Origin: Sulfurimonas crateris
Lineage (GTDB): Bacteria; Campylobacterota; Campylobacteria; Campylobacterales; Sulfurimonadaceae
Direction of reading: 5' to 3'
DNA: 64,000 nucleotides
NCBI RefSeq assembly: GCF_005217605.1
Contig: NZ_SZPX01000001.1
Coordinates: forward strand, 62,001 to 126,000
The notes beneath the pieces were generated by a model. It was given only the letters and a program-made list of their open reading frames with translations. It was not told where the DNA came from and searched no databases. Position numbers and translations under genes: made by a program. Positions 1-11,084 of this stretch are shown piece by piece. Each line of letters opens with the position of its first letter. Within the stretch, counting starts at the first letter, position 1.

Positions 1-1358
<1,358 letters not shown>

Positions 1359-1370
1359 TATTTAATATAT

Positions 1371-2786
1371 ATGCTACTTCCAGAGATCAAAGAGAGAGAG
1401 TACCGCTTTAAGTTAGCTCTTAGAATGGTGCTTCCTATTTTTGCTCTCGTCTTCGCTTTAGTTATTCACACTTTTATTACAAGTAAAGATACGATCAGCA
1501 CCTCGTTTTACATTGAATCAATCCTTATTTTAGTATTTAGCATCTATTTTATCTTTTATCTTATATATAAAGGGTTTGACACCAAAATAACAGAGAGTGT
1601 CTCAAAAGCTTTTACAAGAGAGTATATGTACAAGTATCTAAAAAATGAGATCAGAGACTCTAAAGAGTATACGCTCGTGCTTTTAAGTGTTGATAATCTT
1701 TATGAGATAAACAGCCGTTACGGCATTAAGAACGGTGATAACATACTATTTAAAACACTTGAGTGGATAGCCGTGTATTTAAAATCAAAAGACATATACA
1801 ACTTCCCAATAGGGCGCATTAAAGGGGGCGATTTTGTTATCGGACTAAGCGGTGATAAGAGCAGATATAAAACCATTATAGAGTTGATGTGTCTAAAGAG
1901 TGAAGATTTTAAGATCGATGATATTGAAGTGCAGATATCTGGAGCTATAAATGATACAAAATTTTCAAGAGATATTGATTATTTGATAGAGAATCTTTTT
2001 GAGTTGCAGATTAAGAACAGAGACTCCAAATCAGCACTGGAAAGTACCGATGATGTAAATCCGAATGAACTTGAATACGGTGTTATAAATGCAATTAAAA
2101 GAGAAGATCTATTGATCTATACACAGAGTGTTTTTGAAAATGATAGTGAACTCTTTAAAGAGTGTTTTGTTAAGCTAAAGAGAGAAGACGGGACGATAAT
2201 CCATCAAAAAAATTATATGAAAATTTTGGATAAACTGAGATTGATGGGTGATTATGATCTTATTGTTTTGGAAAAAACACTCAAGATGTGCAAGAGGTCA
2301 GATAAAGGTAAGTTTGCCATTCATATCTCTCCTACTTCTCTTAGAAATTATACGGTCTTAACAAAGATAAAAGAGATTTTTGAAAAAAACGAGTGTGTGA
2401 AAAATAGAATTATATTGATATTTGAAGAGAGTGAGTACTATCCAAGGATAGAGAAATTTAACGCTATATTGCAGCAACTTAGAAGTTTAGGGGTTCTTGT
2501 TGCCGTAGATAGACTCGGTTCTCTGCATACAAGCTTTTTATATCTGCGTGATCTGGATATTGATATTGTAAGAATAGATCCATACTATACGAAAGAGAGC
2601 GAAGAGAAAGAGTATAAAAATATTATAAGCGGTTTTAGTGTTATGGCACATGAAAAGGGTGTTAAGACATGGGTAAAGATGATCGAGAGCCAGAGCAGTT
2701 TGGATCTGGCAAAAGAGTTGAAAATTGATTATATGCAGGGCAGATATATTGCGCCTTTAGATAAAAATGAAAATGACAGGAGTTAA
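1371..2786 (+). CDS. membrane protein with degenerate GGDEF and EAL domains
   Basis: The protein has 471 residues. Two membrane segments (about residues 17-70) precede a GGDEF-like domain whose signature is KGGDF instead of GGDEF (near residue 160). A C-terminal EAL-like domain follows, in which the position expected for EAL-LR reads YTQSVFE and the usual catalytic Glu/Asp residues are not apparent. Known precedent for such degenerate tandem proteins is c-di-GMP sensing or protein-protein regulation rather than synthesis or hydrolysis; that role is inferred here. It lies 12 bases after gyrB and its stop is one base before queF, so it is probably co-transcribed with both. No clear Shine-Dalgarno sequence precedes the ATG. 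Confidence 0.75.
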   Translation: MLLPEIKEREYRFKLALRMVLPIFALVFALVIHTFITSKDTISTSFYIESILILVFSIYFIFYLIYKGFDTKITESVSKAFTREYMYKYLKNEIRDSKEYTLVLLSVDNLYEINSRYGIKNGDNILFKTLEWIAVYLKSKDIYNFPIGRIKGGDFVIGLSGDKSRYKTIIELMCLKSEDFKIDDIEVQISGAINDTKFSRDIDYLIENLFELQIKNRDSKSALESTDDVNPNELEYGVINAIKREDLLIYTQSVFENDSELFKECFVKLKREDGTIIHQKNYMKILDKLRLMGDYDLIVLEKTLKMCKRSDKGKFAIHISPTSLRNYTVLTKIKEIFEKNECVKNRIILIFEESEYYPRIEKFNAILQQLRSLGVLVAVDRLGSLHTSFLYLRDLDIDIVRIDPYYTKESEEKEYKNIISGFSVMAHEKGVKTWVKMIESQSSLDLAKELKIDYMQGRYIAPLDKNENDRS

Positions 2787-2787
2787 T

Positions 2788-3165
2788 ATGAAGTATGGTG
2801 AAAAAATAGTTAATGAGTTTGATGTAGAGAAAGATCTGGAAATATGGCCAAATGAGCACAAAAGAGACTATCTTATAAAGATGACGCTTCCGGAGTTCTC
2901 TTGTCTTTGTCCAAGAAGCGGATATCCGGACTATGCGACAATATATTTGGAGTATACGCCTGATGAGTGGGTTGTCGAGTTAAAGGCCATTAAACTATAT
3001 ATAAACTCGTTTAGAGAGAGACATATTTCACATGAGAACAGCGCAAATGAGATATATAGCGTTTTGGAGAGAAAATTAAAGCCAAAATATATGAAAATAG
3101 TGGCTGATTACAATCCTAGAGGAAATGTTCACACCGTTATAGAGATTGACAGTTCAAGACTTTAG
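2788..3165 (+). CDS. queF: NADPH-dependent 7-cyano-7-deazaguanine reductase QueF
   Basis: QueF reduces preQ0 to preQ1 in queuosine biosynthesis. The protein is 125 residues, the short single-domain (Bacillus-type) form. The motif FSCLCPRSGYPDYATI contains the Cys expected to form the thioimide with preQ0 and the Asp of the PDYA segment expected to protonate it; HISHENSAN and the ESK-like region fit the tunnelling fold. The ATG at 2788 is preferred over two in-frame ATGs slightly upstream because AGGAG (2778-2782) lies five bases before it. The 3' end overlaps the convergent CCA enzyme gene by 12 bases. Confidence 0.93.
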   Translation: MKYGEKIVNEFDVEKDLEIWPNEHKRDYLIKMTLPEFSCLCPRSGYPDYATIYLEYTPDEWVVELKAIKLYINSFRERHISHENSANEIYSVLERKLKPKYMKIVADYNPRGNVHTVIEIDSSRL

Positions 3166-4389
3166 GTAGTTTTTTAACCAATTAAGAGCATCTTTATGAC
3201 TCTTAAATTCACCACGCATCTGAGCTTCGTAGGCGCTGTTTAAAATCTCCGAAAATATGGGTGAGGGCTTAAGTCCAAACTCTAAAATATCTTTTCCCGC
3301 CAAAAGTGCGGGAAGCTTTTTATTGAGTATATTTAACTCTTTAGCCCTTTTTTTTACCTCTTCGCCTGCCTTGTAAATTTTAGAGCCACTTTTTGAAAAG
3401 TAGATAGAACTACTCAAAATTAGAAGCTCCTCAATATTTACTTCAGCGGCAAGCTTGTACAATCGGTAATCATTTAAACCTTTTTCGTAAATATTATCTA
3501 TCTCATTATGTTTTTCAATTAACAGAAGAGATCTATTTAAAATCTCTCTCTCATCTGTTAGTTTTTCTATAAAATCCTGCGCCTCTTTTTGAGAAAAATC
3601 ATAACAGAGAGCCGCTAACATTAAAACGATGTTTGTCTGTTTGTTAGCTGTCCGCTCTTTTGCGATTTCATCTATCACAGAGATATTTTGAGTATATAGA
3701 TCACTTCCGAACTCTCTTAAGAGCTCAAATCCGCGTGATGGTTTTTTTGCATAAAGAAGGAGCTTTTTGATCTCCTCAAAAATTCTCTCTTTTGCAAGTT
3801 CGTCTAAGAGTCCATTTGTAACCATATCTTTACACAAAGAAAAAAGATCATTCTCTATTTTCAGTTCAAATCTTGTAGCAAATTGAACAGCTCTTAAAAC
3901 TCTAAGAGGATCCTCTCCAAAACTCTCCAAATTTACGGCTTTAAGTGTTTTGTTCTTAAAATCATCAAGACCGCCAAAGGGGTCCAATATCTTTTTCTCT
4001 ACAACATCATAACCCACAGAGTTCATCGTAAAATCTCTTCTTGATGTTGCAGTTTTAAAATCAAGTGTCGTATCTATAGTTATCTCAAACCCACGATGCC
4101 CTGATTTTACTTTGTTATCACTTCTTGGAAATGAGAAATCAAGATCATACTCCTCAAAATATAGTTTGCAAACCCCAAAACTTTCCCCAACTACATTTAC
4201 GCTGCCGAACTCTTTTAGTATATTTTGCAACTCTGTAAAAGATGAGATGCCATAGAGCTCAATATCTATATCTTTTGACTCAATATCAACAAGGTAGTCT
4301 CTTATATACCCACCTACAATAATAGGTCTAATACCGTGACTCTTTAATTTATCAAATATAGTATCTAGTTTACTCGGGTAATCGATCAT
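3154..4389 (-). CDS. CCA tRNA nucleotidyltransferase / poly(A) polymerase family
   Basis: The protein has 411 residues and a class II nucleotidyltransferase head: GGYIRDYL near residue 27, followed by DIDIELYG carrying the two metal-binding Asp residues. The DFTMNSVGYD segment and the LRAVQFATRFE region of the RNA-binding neck follow. Family members add CCA, or A, to tRNA 3' ends. The encoded tRNA-Ser in this window already has CCA, so a repair or maturation role is likely. The C-terminal half is helical and I see no clear HD phosphohydrolase motif. It converges on queF with a 12-base overlap and is divergent from typA. Whether it adds full CCA or only A cannot be decided from motifs. Confidence 0.88.
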   Translation of the reverse strand: MIDYPSKLDTIFDKLKSHGIRPIIVGGYIRDYLVDIESKDIDIELYGISSFTELQNILKEFGSVNVVGESFGVCKLYFEEYDLDFSFPRSDNKVKSGHRGFEITIDTTLDFKTATSRRDFTMNSVGYDVVEKKILDPFGGLDDFKNKTLKAVNLESFGEDPLRVLRAVQFATRFELKIENDLFSLCKDMVTNGLLDELAKERIFEEIKKLLLYAKKPSRGFELLREFGSDLYTQNISVIDEIAKERTANKQTNIVLMLAALCYDFSQKEAQDFIEKLTDEREILNRSLLLIEKHNEIDNIYEKGLNDYRLYKLAAEVNIEELLILSSSIYFSKSGSKIYKAGEEVKKRAKELNILNKKLPALLAGKDILEFGLKPSPIFSEILNSAYEAQMRGEFKSHKDALNWLKNYLKS

Positions 4390-4430
4390 ACAAATCCTAA
4401 AAATTAGTAGCTTTTCTTGCTTTTGAATGT

Positions 4431-4477
4431 ATTATAACACTACTTTTACGTAGATATAACATTATTTTAGGTATAAT
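4431..4477. promoter_or_regulatory. divergent -10 boxes between the CCA enzyme gene and typA
   Basis: TATAAT at 4472-4477 on the plus strand lies about 57 bases before the typA start. On the minus strand TATAAT reads from 4436 to 4431, ahead of the CCA enzyme gene. No convincing -35 hexamer is visible for either, which is usual for housekeeping promoters in Campylobacterota. Confidence 0.55.
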
Positions 4478-4534
4478 CGCGAAAATTTTTATCTTGGTTT
4501 CATATATTTTTAAGAAACCAAAGAAGGAAGCCTT

Positions 4535-6337
4535 GTGCAAAAGATTAGAAATATTGCAGTAATCGCCCATGTTGACCATGGAAAAACTACACTTGTTGAC
4601 GGATTGTTAGAACAATCAGGAACATTCGGCTCACATGAGCATCATGATGAGCGTGCTATGGATAGCAATGATTTGGAGAGAGAACGCGGTATTACTATTC
4701 TTTCAAAAAATACGGCTATTCGCTATAAAGATTATAAGATCAACATCATAGATACTCCGGGCCACGCCGATTTTGGTGGAGAAGTTGAGCGTGTTTTAAA
4801 GATGGTTGACGGTGTTTTGGTACTTGTTGATGCGTATGAGGGTGTTATGCCTCAAACGAAATTCGTTGTTAAAAAGATGCTTGCACTCGGTAAAAAACCG
4901 ATTGTCGTTATTAACAAAATAGACAAACCTTCTGCTGATCCAGAGCGTGTTGTAGATGAGATGTTTGACCTTTTTGCGGCTATGGATGCAACTGAAGATC
5001 AGCTTGACTTTCCTATTATATACGCAGCGGCACGTGATGGAATTGCTAAGCTTGATATGGCAGATCCTGACGGAAACTTTGAGTGTATATTTGAGACTAT
5101 CTTATCTCAGATCCCTGAACCTGAGGGTGACAGAGAAAATCACACTCAAGCACAGGTATTTACTCTTGACTACGATAACTACGTAGGTAAAATAGGTATT
5201 TCACGTATATTTAACGGTGTTATCAGAAAAGGTGACAACGTTATGCTTGCAAAAGCTGACGGTGAGCTTGTAAAAGGACGTATCTCAAAGCTAATAGGCT
5301 TTCACGGACTTAACCGTATGGAGATCCAAGAAGCTGAAGCGGGTGATATAGTTGCATTTGCAGGTTTAGAGACTGTTGATGTCGGCGATACTGTATGTGA
5401 TCCGGCTAATCCTATGCCTCTTGATCCAATGCACATTGAAGAGCCTACTTTGACGGTTGTATTTTCAGTAAATGACTCTCCTCTTGCAGGACAGGAAGGA
5501 AAGCACGTAACTTCAAACAAGCTAAAAGACAGACTTGAAGCTGAGATGACGACAAACGTTGCTATGAAGCTTGAAGTTGTAGGCGAGGGTAAATTTAAAG
5601 TTTCAGGGCGCGGTGAGCTTCAAATCACTGTTCTTGCAGAAAATATGAGACGTGAAAATTTTGAGTTTGGTGTATCTCGTCCGGAAGTTATCGTTAAAGA
5701 GATCGAAGGTATAAAATGTGAACCGTTCGAGCACCTTGTAATAGATCTTCCTGAAGAGTTCGGCGGTACAATAATCGAGCGTCTTGGAAAAAGAAAAGCT
5801 GAGATGAAGTCTATGGTTCCAATGGGACAGGGTTTCCAAAGAATAGAGTTTGAGATCCCTGCCCGTGCGCTTATCGGTTTTAGAGGACAGTTCTTGACAG
5901 ATACTAAAGGAGAGGGTGTTATGAACCACTCTTTCTTAGAGTTCCGTCCGTTTAGCGGAAGTGTTGAATCAAGAAGTTACGGTGCGCTTATCTCTATGGA
6001 GAACGGCGAAACTCTTGCATATTCACTATTTAACATTCAAGATCGCGGGGTTCTTTTTATCGGGCCACAAACAAAAGTATATGAGGGTATGATCATCGGT
6101 GAACACTCTCGCTCAAACGATCTGGTTGTAAACCCTATTAAAGGAAAAGCGCAATCAAATGTCCGTTCATCAGGAGCAGATGAAGCGATCAAACTTATTC
6201 CGCCGCGTGATATGTCGCTAGAGCGCGCTCTAGAGTGGATAGAGGATGATGAGCTTTTGGAAGTAACACCTAAAAGTATCCGTATTCGTAAAAAGTACTT
6301 AACTGAAAACGAAAGAAAAAGATACTCACGTAAGTAA
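4535..6337 (+). CDS. typA: ribosome-associated GTPase TypA/BipA
   Basis: This is a translational GTPase that binds the 70S ribosome and helps ribosome assembly and stress responses. The protein is 600 residues, a normal family length. Motifs seen are G1 AHVDHGKTT (residues ~10-18), switch region ERERGITI, G3 [12 protein letters not shown] and G4 NKIDKP. The EF-G-like beta-barrel, domains III and V and the BipA-specific C-terminal domain ([12 protein letters not shown]) follow. The start is GTG at 4535, supported by AAGGAAG a few bases upstream. It is monocistronic: its own -10 lies upstream and a strong hairpin follows the stop. Confidence 0.96.
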   Translation: MQKIRNIAVIAHVDHGKTTLVDGLLEQSGTFGSHEHHDERAMDSNDLERERGITILSKNTAIRYKDYKINIIDTPGHADFGGEVERVLKMVDGVLVLVDAYEGVMPQTKFVVKKMLALGKKPIVVINKIDKPSADPERVVDEMFDLFAAMDATEDQLDFPIIYAAARDGIAKLDMADPDGNFECIFETILSQIPEPEGDRENHTQAQVFTLDYDNYVGKIGISRIFNGVIRKGDNVMLAKADGELVKGRISKLIGFHGLNRMEIQEAEAGDIVAFAGLETVDVGDTVCDPANPMPLDPMHIEEPTLTVVFSVNDSPLAGQEGKHVTSNKLKDRLEAEMTTNVAMKLEVVGEGKFKVSGRGELQITVLAENMRRENFEFGVSRPEVIVKEIEGIKCEPFEHLVIDLPEEFGGTIIERLGKRKAEMKSMVPMGQGFQRIEFEIPARALIGFRGQFLTDTKGEGVMNHSFLEFRPFSGSVESRSYGALISMENGETLAYSLFNIQDRGVLFIGPQTKVYEGMIIGEHSRSNDLVVNPIKGKAQSNVRSSGADEAIKLIPPRDMSLERALEWIEDDELLEVTPKSIRIRKKYLTENERKRYSRK

Positions 6338-6347
6338 TTTCTACATA

Positions 6348-6372
6348 CTCACACATTAACTTTATGTGTGAG
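6348..6372 (+). terminator. terminator after typA
   Basis: A perfect 9-bp stem (CTCACACAT / ATGTGTGAG) with a 7-base loop begins 10 bases after the typA stop and is followed by a pyrimidine-rich TTTCTCTCTC tail. Confidence 0.7.
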
Positions 6373-6450
6373 GTTTCTCTCTCAAATAATCGTAATTCTG
6401 CTATACTATTTTTCATAAAAATTAAACATAATGCTTCAAAAGGATAGACA

Positions 6451-6717
6451 ATGGAAGGAACTCTATATCTAGTATCCCTTATTGTAGTTGCTATAATGGC
6501 CTTTGCTCTGTATCGTGGAAATAGTTTTAAGTTGATGTTGCTTGTATTGGCAGTGGGTGTTTATATAATATATTCACATGAGACAGGCAATAGCGCCACA
6601 AAATACAAAGATGAAGTGTTGGAGTCTTTAGATAAGTCTGCACGGGACTTTAGTAAATCCCGCGGAGCAGAGGGGTATAATGAGGATAAGATAATAAAAA
6701 AGGTAGTAAAAGATTAG
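6451..6717 (+). CDS. small inner-membrane protein, unknown function
   Basis: The protein has 88 residues. Two hydrophobic helices (about residues 5-20 and 27-44) lead into a charged, Lys/Glu-rich cytoplasmic or periplasmic tail. An AAAAGGATAG Shine-Dalgarno precedes the ATG and a TATACT -10 box lies at 6402-6407, so it is probably expressed alone. I do not recognise a family. It sits between typA and the convergent msrBA gene. The clear ribosome-binding site and promoter argue that it is a real gene. Confidence 0.7.
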   Translation: MEGTLYLVSLIVVAIMAFALYRGNSFKLMLLVLAVGVYIIYSHETGNSATKYKDEVLESLDKSARDFSKSRGAEGYNEDKIIKKVVKD

Positions 6718-6734
6718 AGCTGCTTTTTAAAGCG

Positions 6735-7661
6735 CTAAAATCTTTTCACATAGCCATGACAGTAAGGCTTGCTCCCCTTCTTGTCATAGTAGTCCTGATG
6801 AGACTCATCTGCCGCATAAAACTCTGATCTATCGAGTATTTTTGTGGCAACTCTGTATCCTTTGGCTTCAAGTTTTTCAATAAGAGACTCGACTGTTTTT
6901 CTCTCTTCATCGCTGCTTACAAATATTGCAGAGAGATACTGCTCGCCGATATCAGGACCCTGCCCGTTTGTCTGTGTAGGGTCGTGAATCTCAAAAAATG
7001 TTTTGGCAATCTCTTCGTATGAGATCACACTGCTGTCATAAACTACCTCTACGGTCTCAAGATGCCCTGTATCTGTACGGACTACTTCATAATAGCTTGG
7101 GTTTTTTACATGCCCGCCCATAAATCCTGAGATAACCTCTTTTACGCCATCAAGTTTTTGCAAATAGTACTCGACTCCCCAAAAACATCCACCTGCAAAG
7201 TATGCATAAGAGAGGTTGTTATCTTTGGCATCCGGTTTTTTTACAAGGTTAAGAGATATTGAGTTCACGCAGTGTCTTGTATTTTTTGCCGTAAAGCCTT
7301 CGCCTTCAAAAACGTGACCCAGATGCGCTCCGCAGTTGGCGCAGACGATCTCTACTCTTCTGCCATCAGCATCGGGAATTCTCTTGATGGCGCCCTCTAT
7401 AGCATCGTCAAAACTTGGCCATCCGCTGCCTGAATCAAACTTCGTGCTTGAATCGTAAAGCGGAGCGTCACAAACCTTGCAGGTGTAGATACCTCTTGAC
7501 TTTTCATTCGTATATTTGCCGACAAAAGGTCTCTCTGTACCTTTGTGAATCAGTACGTTTTTCTCCTCATCGCTCAGCTGTTCTATCTTTTTTGTCCATG
7601 GTTTAAAATCAGATGCATTCATTGTTGTAATTATAAGCATGAAAAATATAAAAATTTTCAC
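6735..7661 (-). CDS. secreted peptide methionine sulfoxide reductase MsrB-MsrA fusion
   Basis: This enzyme repairs both methionine sulfoxide epimers in proteins. The 308-residue product has an N-terminal signal peptide (hydrophobic residues 2-16), so it should act outside the cytoplasm. The MsrB domain comes first: zinc pairs CKVC and CANC, catalytic Cys in RHCVNSISL. The MsrA domain follows with GGCFWGVE at about residue 157. This MsrB-then-MsrA order is the reverse of the order in Neisseria PilB and occurs in Helicobacter and Treponema. It has its own minus-strand promoter region opposite nrdB. A periplasmic electron donor is not encoded next to it. Confidence 0.93.
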   Translation of the reverse strand: MKIFIFFMLIITTMNASDFKPWTKKIEQLSDEEKNVLIHKGTERPFVGKYTNEKSRGIYTCKVCDAPLYDSSTKFDSGSGWPSFDDAIEGAIKRIPDADGRRVEIVCANCGAHLGHVFEGEGFTAKNTRHCVNSISLNLVKKPDAKDNNLSYAYFAGGCFWGVEYYLQKLDGVKEVISGFMGGHVKNPSYYEVVRTDTGHLETVEVVYDSSVISYEEIAKTFFEIHDPTQTNGQGPDIGEQYLSAIFVSSDEERKTVESLIEKLEAKGYRVATKILDRSEFYAADESHQDYYDKKGSKPYCHGYVKRF

Positions 7662-7784
7662 ACACTACTCCTTATTTTACTTATTTAACACAATTATAGG
7701 GGGTAAAGTTATATTAAAAAATAGTCTATTTTAACTATATTGATTTATAAAGTTAGTTTTATGAAAACGAAATATTCATAAAGA

Positions 7785-7790
7785 TATAAT
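7785..7790 (+). promoter_or_regulatory. -10 box of nrdB
   Basis: TATAAT lies 27 bases before the nrdB ATG, with AGGAGAAG as ribosome-binding site between them. No clear -35 or NrdR box was recognised. Confidence 0.5.
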
Positions 7791-7816
7791 CATAAACTTA
7801 AATTTTAGGAGAAGAG

Positions 7817-8839
7817 ATGAACAGAAAAAAGATATATAATCCTGAATCAAATGAAAGTGCAAATGATAGAAGAATATTCGGCGGCAATCCAACCGGCATA
7901 TTTGAACTAAACGATATCAAGTACCAGTGGGCATACAATCTTTGGGAGATGATGTTAAACAATACATGGTTCCCAAAAGAGGTTGATATGACGCGTGACG
8001 TTAGCGACTATAAGCAGATAACCGATGTGGAAAAAGCTGCTTACGATAAAGCTCTTTCACAACTCATTTTTATGGATTCTCTTCAAACAAACAATATTAT
8101 GGACAATATAAATCCCTATGTAACATCTCCGGAGATAAACCTTATCTTGGTTCGTCAGGCTTATGAAGAGGCGCTTCACTCACAAAGCTACGCCGTAATG
8201 GTTGACAGCATCTCTGTAAACTCCAAAGAGATATATGATCTTTGGCGCCGCGATATGATGCTAAAGAGCAAGAATGACGCAATAGCTGCAGTTTATGATG
8301 AGCTCTCAAAAAATCCGACAGAACACAACTTTGTAAAAGCGTGTTTTGCGAACCAGATCTTAGAAGGGATCTATTTCTACAGCGGTTTTGCATACATCTA
8401 TACGCTTGCAAGAAGCGGAAAGATGCTTGGTTCCGCACAGATGATAAGATTTATCCAAAGAGATGAAGTGACTCACCTTGTCCTTTTTCAAAACCTTATA
8501 AATTCACTTAGAAAAGAGAGACCTGATCTTTTTACAGAGCAGTTAAAAAGCGAAGTAGTAGAGATGTTTAAAGAGGCGGTCAGACTCGAATCCGACTGGG
8601 GAAAATATATTACCGGCGGACAGGTACTGGGTCTAACAGACGCGATCATAGAGCAGTACATCAAGTATTTGGCGGATGACAGACTCTCAAGCGTAGGATT
8701 TCCAAAACTTTACAATGTCTCAAATCCTATAAAATGGGTTGATGACTTCTCAAAGTTCAATGACCAGAAGACAAACTTTTTTGAGGGAACGGTCGCCAAC
8801 TACTCAAAAGGAAGCTTAAGCTTTGACGACGACTTCTAA
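7817..8839 (+). CDS. nrdB: class I ribonucleotide reductase beta subunit
   Basis: This subunit carries the diiron-tyrosyl cofactor that starts reduction of ribonucleotides to deoxyribonucleotides. The protein has 340 residues. Metal ligands are recognisable: Asp in FMDSLQTNN, Glu and His in [12 protein letters not shown], and the later Glu/His pair around [10 protein letters not shown]. The Tyr of HSQSY matches the radical Tyr122 of E. coli R2, so a class Ia-type cofactor is expected. The C-terminus ends in Asp/Phe-rich residues, like the R2 tail that docks on NrdA. No nrdA is nearby. The last 17 bases overlap the next gene. Confidence 0.95.
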   Translation: MNRKKIYNPESNESANDRRIFGGNPTGIFELNDIKYQWAYNLWEMMLNNTWFPKEVDMTRDVSDYKQITDVEKAAYDKALSQLIFMDSLQTNNIMDNINPYVTSPEINLILVRQAYEEALHSQSYAVMVDSISVNSKEIYDLWRRDMMLKSKNDAIAAVYDELSKNPTEHNFVKACFANQILEGIYFYSGFAYIYTLARSGKMLGSAQMIRFIQRDEVTHLVLFQNLINSLRKERPDLFTEQLKSEVVEMFKEAVRLESDWGKYITGGQVLGLTDAIIEQYIKYLADDRLSSVGFPKLYNVSNPIKWVDDFSKFNDQKTNFFEGTVANYSKGSLSFDDDF

Positions 8840-9566
8840 GCAGAGCGGGTATAAGCTCTGCTCGCTTCTTTTTGAAACCACAAAAAACTACGAAGCCAAT
8901 CTGCAAAAACTTTTAGATCTGGTAAACGAAAGAGAAAATAGATCCCTTATTGTCGCTCCTGAAGTCTGTTTAACGGGCTTTGACTACGAAAATTACGATG
9001 AAGCGGTAGAGTTTTCACACAGAGCAGACGCAGAGCTTAAAAAAGCGTCGGAGGATAAGATAATAATCCTTACAATGCTAGAGAGAAGAGACAAAGAGAT
9101 CTTTAACTTTGCCAAGATATTTCATAACGGCGAAATAGTCTATGAGAGAGCAAAGGTCAAGCTGTTTCGTTTTGGAGATGAGCATAAATATATGTCGGAG
9201 GGAAGTGCAGATGAGATCAATATCATTGAGATCGAGGGTATAAAGATAGGCATCCTGATCTGCTTTGAGCTACGTTTTAAAGAGCTTTGGCAGAAGCTTG
9301 AGGGGTGTGACGTTATAGCGGCTCCTTCATGGTGGGGAGTTTTAAGAACAGAGCATTTTAAGATCATAACTCAGGCACTGGCTGTTATAAACCAGTGTTA
9401 TGTGGTGGCAAGCGATTCGTTAAACGACGAATGTACCAAAATGAGCGGCATAATAACTCCTCAGGGTGAAGATGAGAGAAATGAGAATAGGGCTTGCTTA
9501 GAGCTGAAGTACAATAAAAACGAGATAATTAAGATGAGAAGATATATGGATGTCGGCATTGGATAG
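8823..9566 (+). CDS. carbon-nitrogen hydrolase (nitrilase superfamily)
   Basis: The protein has 247 residues and the Glu-Lys-Cys triad of the nitrilase superfamily: Glu in [11 protein letters not shown], Lys in [11 protein letters not shown] and Cys in [13 protein letters not shown]. The CFELRF context resembles omega-amidase and NIT-like members, but the substrate cannot be fixed. The start is a TTG at 8823 inside the nrdB 3' end; AAAAGGAAG about 8 bases upstream supports it, and no ATG or GTG occurs in frame before the conserved core. It overlaps nrdB by 17 bases and pcm by 17, which points to one translationally coupled operon. A metabolite-repair role is an inference from its neighbours. 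Confidence 0.85.
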   Translation: MTTTSKQSGYKLCSLLFETTKNYEANLQKLLDLVNERENRSLIVAPEVCLTGFDYENYDEAVEFSHRADAELKKASEDKIIILTMLERRDKEIFNFAKIFHNGEIVYERAKVKLFRFGDEHKYMSEGSADEINIIEIEGIKIGILICFELRFKELWQKLEGCDVIAAPSWWGVLRTEHFKIITQALAVINQCYVVASDSLNDECTKMSGIITPQGEDERNENRACLELKYNKNEIIKMRRYMDVGIG

Positions 9567-10197
9567 AATAACAGCAACAAAGACCGCAAAACTGGCCGAG
9601 GAGTGCCACAAGAAGTTCTCTCTGAGCGAGAGTGTAAAGAGTGCCATTGCAAAAACCAACAGAGAGGAGTTCGTTCCGGCAGGATTTAGACACAATGCCT
9701 ACAAACTTGATGCTCTGCCGATGGGCTCTGCACAGTGGATAAGCTCCCCTTTGACGGTTGCGAAGATGACTGAGTATTTAGAGCCAAAAGGTGCGGACAG
9801 AGTTCTTGAGATAGGGTGCGGAAGCGGTTATCAAGCGGCAGTTTTGTCGCATCTTTTCCGCGGTGTTTTTACGATCGAGAGAATAGAGCCGCTTATACTT
9901 GAGGCAAAATCACGTTTTAGAAAACTGGGCATTGGCAATATCCATACACGTCTGGATGATGGACAAAACGGCTGGGCTCAGTATGCTCCCTATGACAGAA
10001 TCCTTTTCTCGGCAACCGCAAAAGAGATACCGCAAAAGCTTTTTGAGCAGCTAGGTGAGGGAGGAGTTCTGATCGCTCCTATGCAGGTCGGCTCAAAGCA
10101 GATAATAACACGTTTTAAAAAGAGTGGAGGTTCTCTGAAAAAAGAGGAGCTCGAAGAGTGTGATTTTGTTCCGATTTTAGACGGAGTTCAGAAGTGA
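9550..10197 (+). CDS. pcm: protein-L-isoaspartate O-methyltransferase
   Basis: The enzyme methylates isoaspartyl residues with S-adenosylmethionine to start repair of aged proteins. The protein has 215 residues. The SAM-binding motif I is VLEIGCGSGYQAAVL (about residue 93). The PCMT substrate loop QWISSPLTVAKM corresponds to the usual Q-T-I-S-Q-P region, with a slightly altered sequence, and the GGVLIAPM motif III follows. It starts within the C-N hydrolase gene (17-base overlap) and is followed 49 bases later by thyX. The pairing with a C-N hydrolase suggests a damage-repair operon. Confidence 0.92.
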   Translation: MSALDRITATKTAKLAEECHKKFSLSESVKSAIAKTNREEFVPAGFRHNAYKLDALPMGSAQWISSPLTVAKMTEYLEPKGADRVLEIGCGSGYQAAVLSHLFRGVFTIERIEPLILEAKSRFRKLGIGNIHTRLDDGQNGWAQYAPYDRILFSATAKEIPQKLFEQLGEGGVLIAPMQVGSKQIITRFKKSGGSLKKEELEECDFVPILDGVQK

Positions 10198-10246
10198 CTC
10201 TAAGCTTATTGTTGTAAAATAATACGAATACAAAGCAGGATAGACT

Positions 10247-11080
10247 ATGGAAGAGATGTACGGTATCAAATACTCAAAGCCCGAAGTTGTTTTAATGCAA
10301 GAGACAGGAATAGGTGTGGCTGAAGCTGCGGCTAGAACCTGTTACGACTCATTTGCAAAAAGTGAAAATGAGGCGATAAAATATATTGAGACTCATATGC
10401 CCGATGATGCTACCTGTTCTAAAATAAACGAGATAGAGGAGTCAAATCTGCTCCATGATCTGGCTTGGACGCATTTTCATCACTCTATTTTAGAGCATGC
10501 AAATCTCAGCTTTCTTGTAAGAGGAACAAGCAGAGGCGTACTTCAGGAGCATGCACGCCACCGCATACAGGCCATAAGTGTAAGAAGTACGCGTTATACT
10601 ATGAGCTCTGTTATAAATGCTTTTGTCGCTTCGCAGACGGCAGAAGAGAGGGAGTTCTTTATAGAAAAAGTTTTGAGCTTCGATATGTTAGTAACTTGCG
10701 ATGAAGAGTACAACAGAATCGAGATAGGCGCAATTTACGATAAGCTAAAGTATCAATCAAAAACTCTAGAGAACTTTAACGAGATTGCCGTAGCAAAAAG
10801 CTCACTGCCGCTTTTAGAAGAGTTTGCGGGAGATGCAAAAGCGCTTTACGGGGCACTGGAATCGGGAAAAAAGAAGCGCAATGTCGGAGATGCTTTTAAG
10901 CATATCATAACCGACAACGTAAAGGTCGATATGGTGGTAACGTTTAATCTTCGCAGTCTGAAAAACTATCTTACACTAAGAGACAGCGGAGCGGCATATT
11001 TTCAGATAAGATGGCTGGCTCAGGAGATGATGAGAAAGACACCGTCAAAATATTTAGATCTAATAATTAAAAAAGGTTGA
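10247..11080 (+). CDS. thyX: flavin-dependent thymidylate synthase
   Basis: ThyX makes dTMP from dUMP using methylene-tetrahydrofolate, FAD and NADPH. The 277-residue protein carries the diagnostic RHRX7S motif (RHRIQAISVRS, near residue 105), the HHSILEHA segment and the FNLRSLKNYLTLR C-terminal signature. The ATG at 10247 follows AGGAT with normal spacing; an in-frame ATG three codons later is less likely. Campylobacterota commonly rely on ThyX and lack ThyA. Together with nrdB upstream and the dGTPase-like gene downstream it forms a dNTP-metabolism neighbourhood. The next gene starts 5 bases after its stop. Confidence 0.96.
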   Translation: MEEMYGIKYSKPEVVLMQETGIGVAEAAARTCYDSFAKSENEAIKYIETHMPDDATCSKINEIEESNLLHDLAWTHFHHSILEHANLSFLVRGTSRGVLQEHARHRIQAISVRSTRYTMSSVINAFVASQTAEEREFFIEKVLSFDMLVTCDEEYNRIEIGAIYDKLKYQSKTLENFNEIAVAKSSLPLLEEFAGDAKALYGALESGKKKRNVGDAFKHIITDNVKVDMVVTFNLRSLKNYLTLRDSGAAYFQIRWLAQEMMRKTPSKYLDLIIKKG

Positions 11081-11084
11081 GTTC

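Noticed and set aside
5302-5929. Long antisense frames inside typA (5302-5520 and 5603-5929)
   Set aside because: They are shadows of the typA coding frame, without ribosome-binding sites or recognisable protein patterns.
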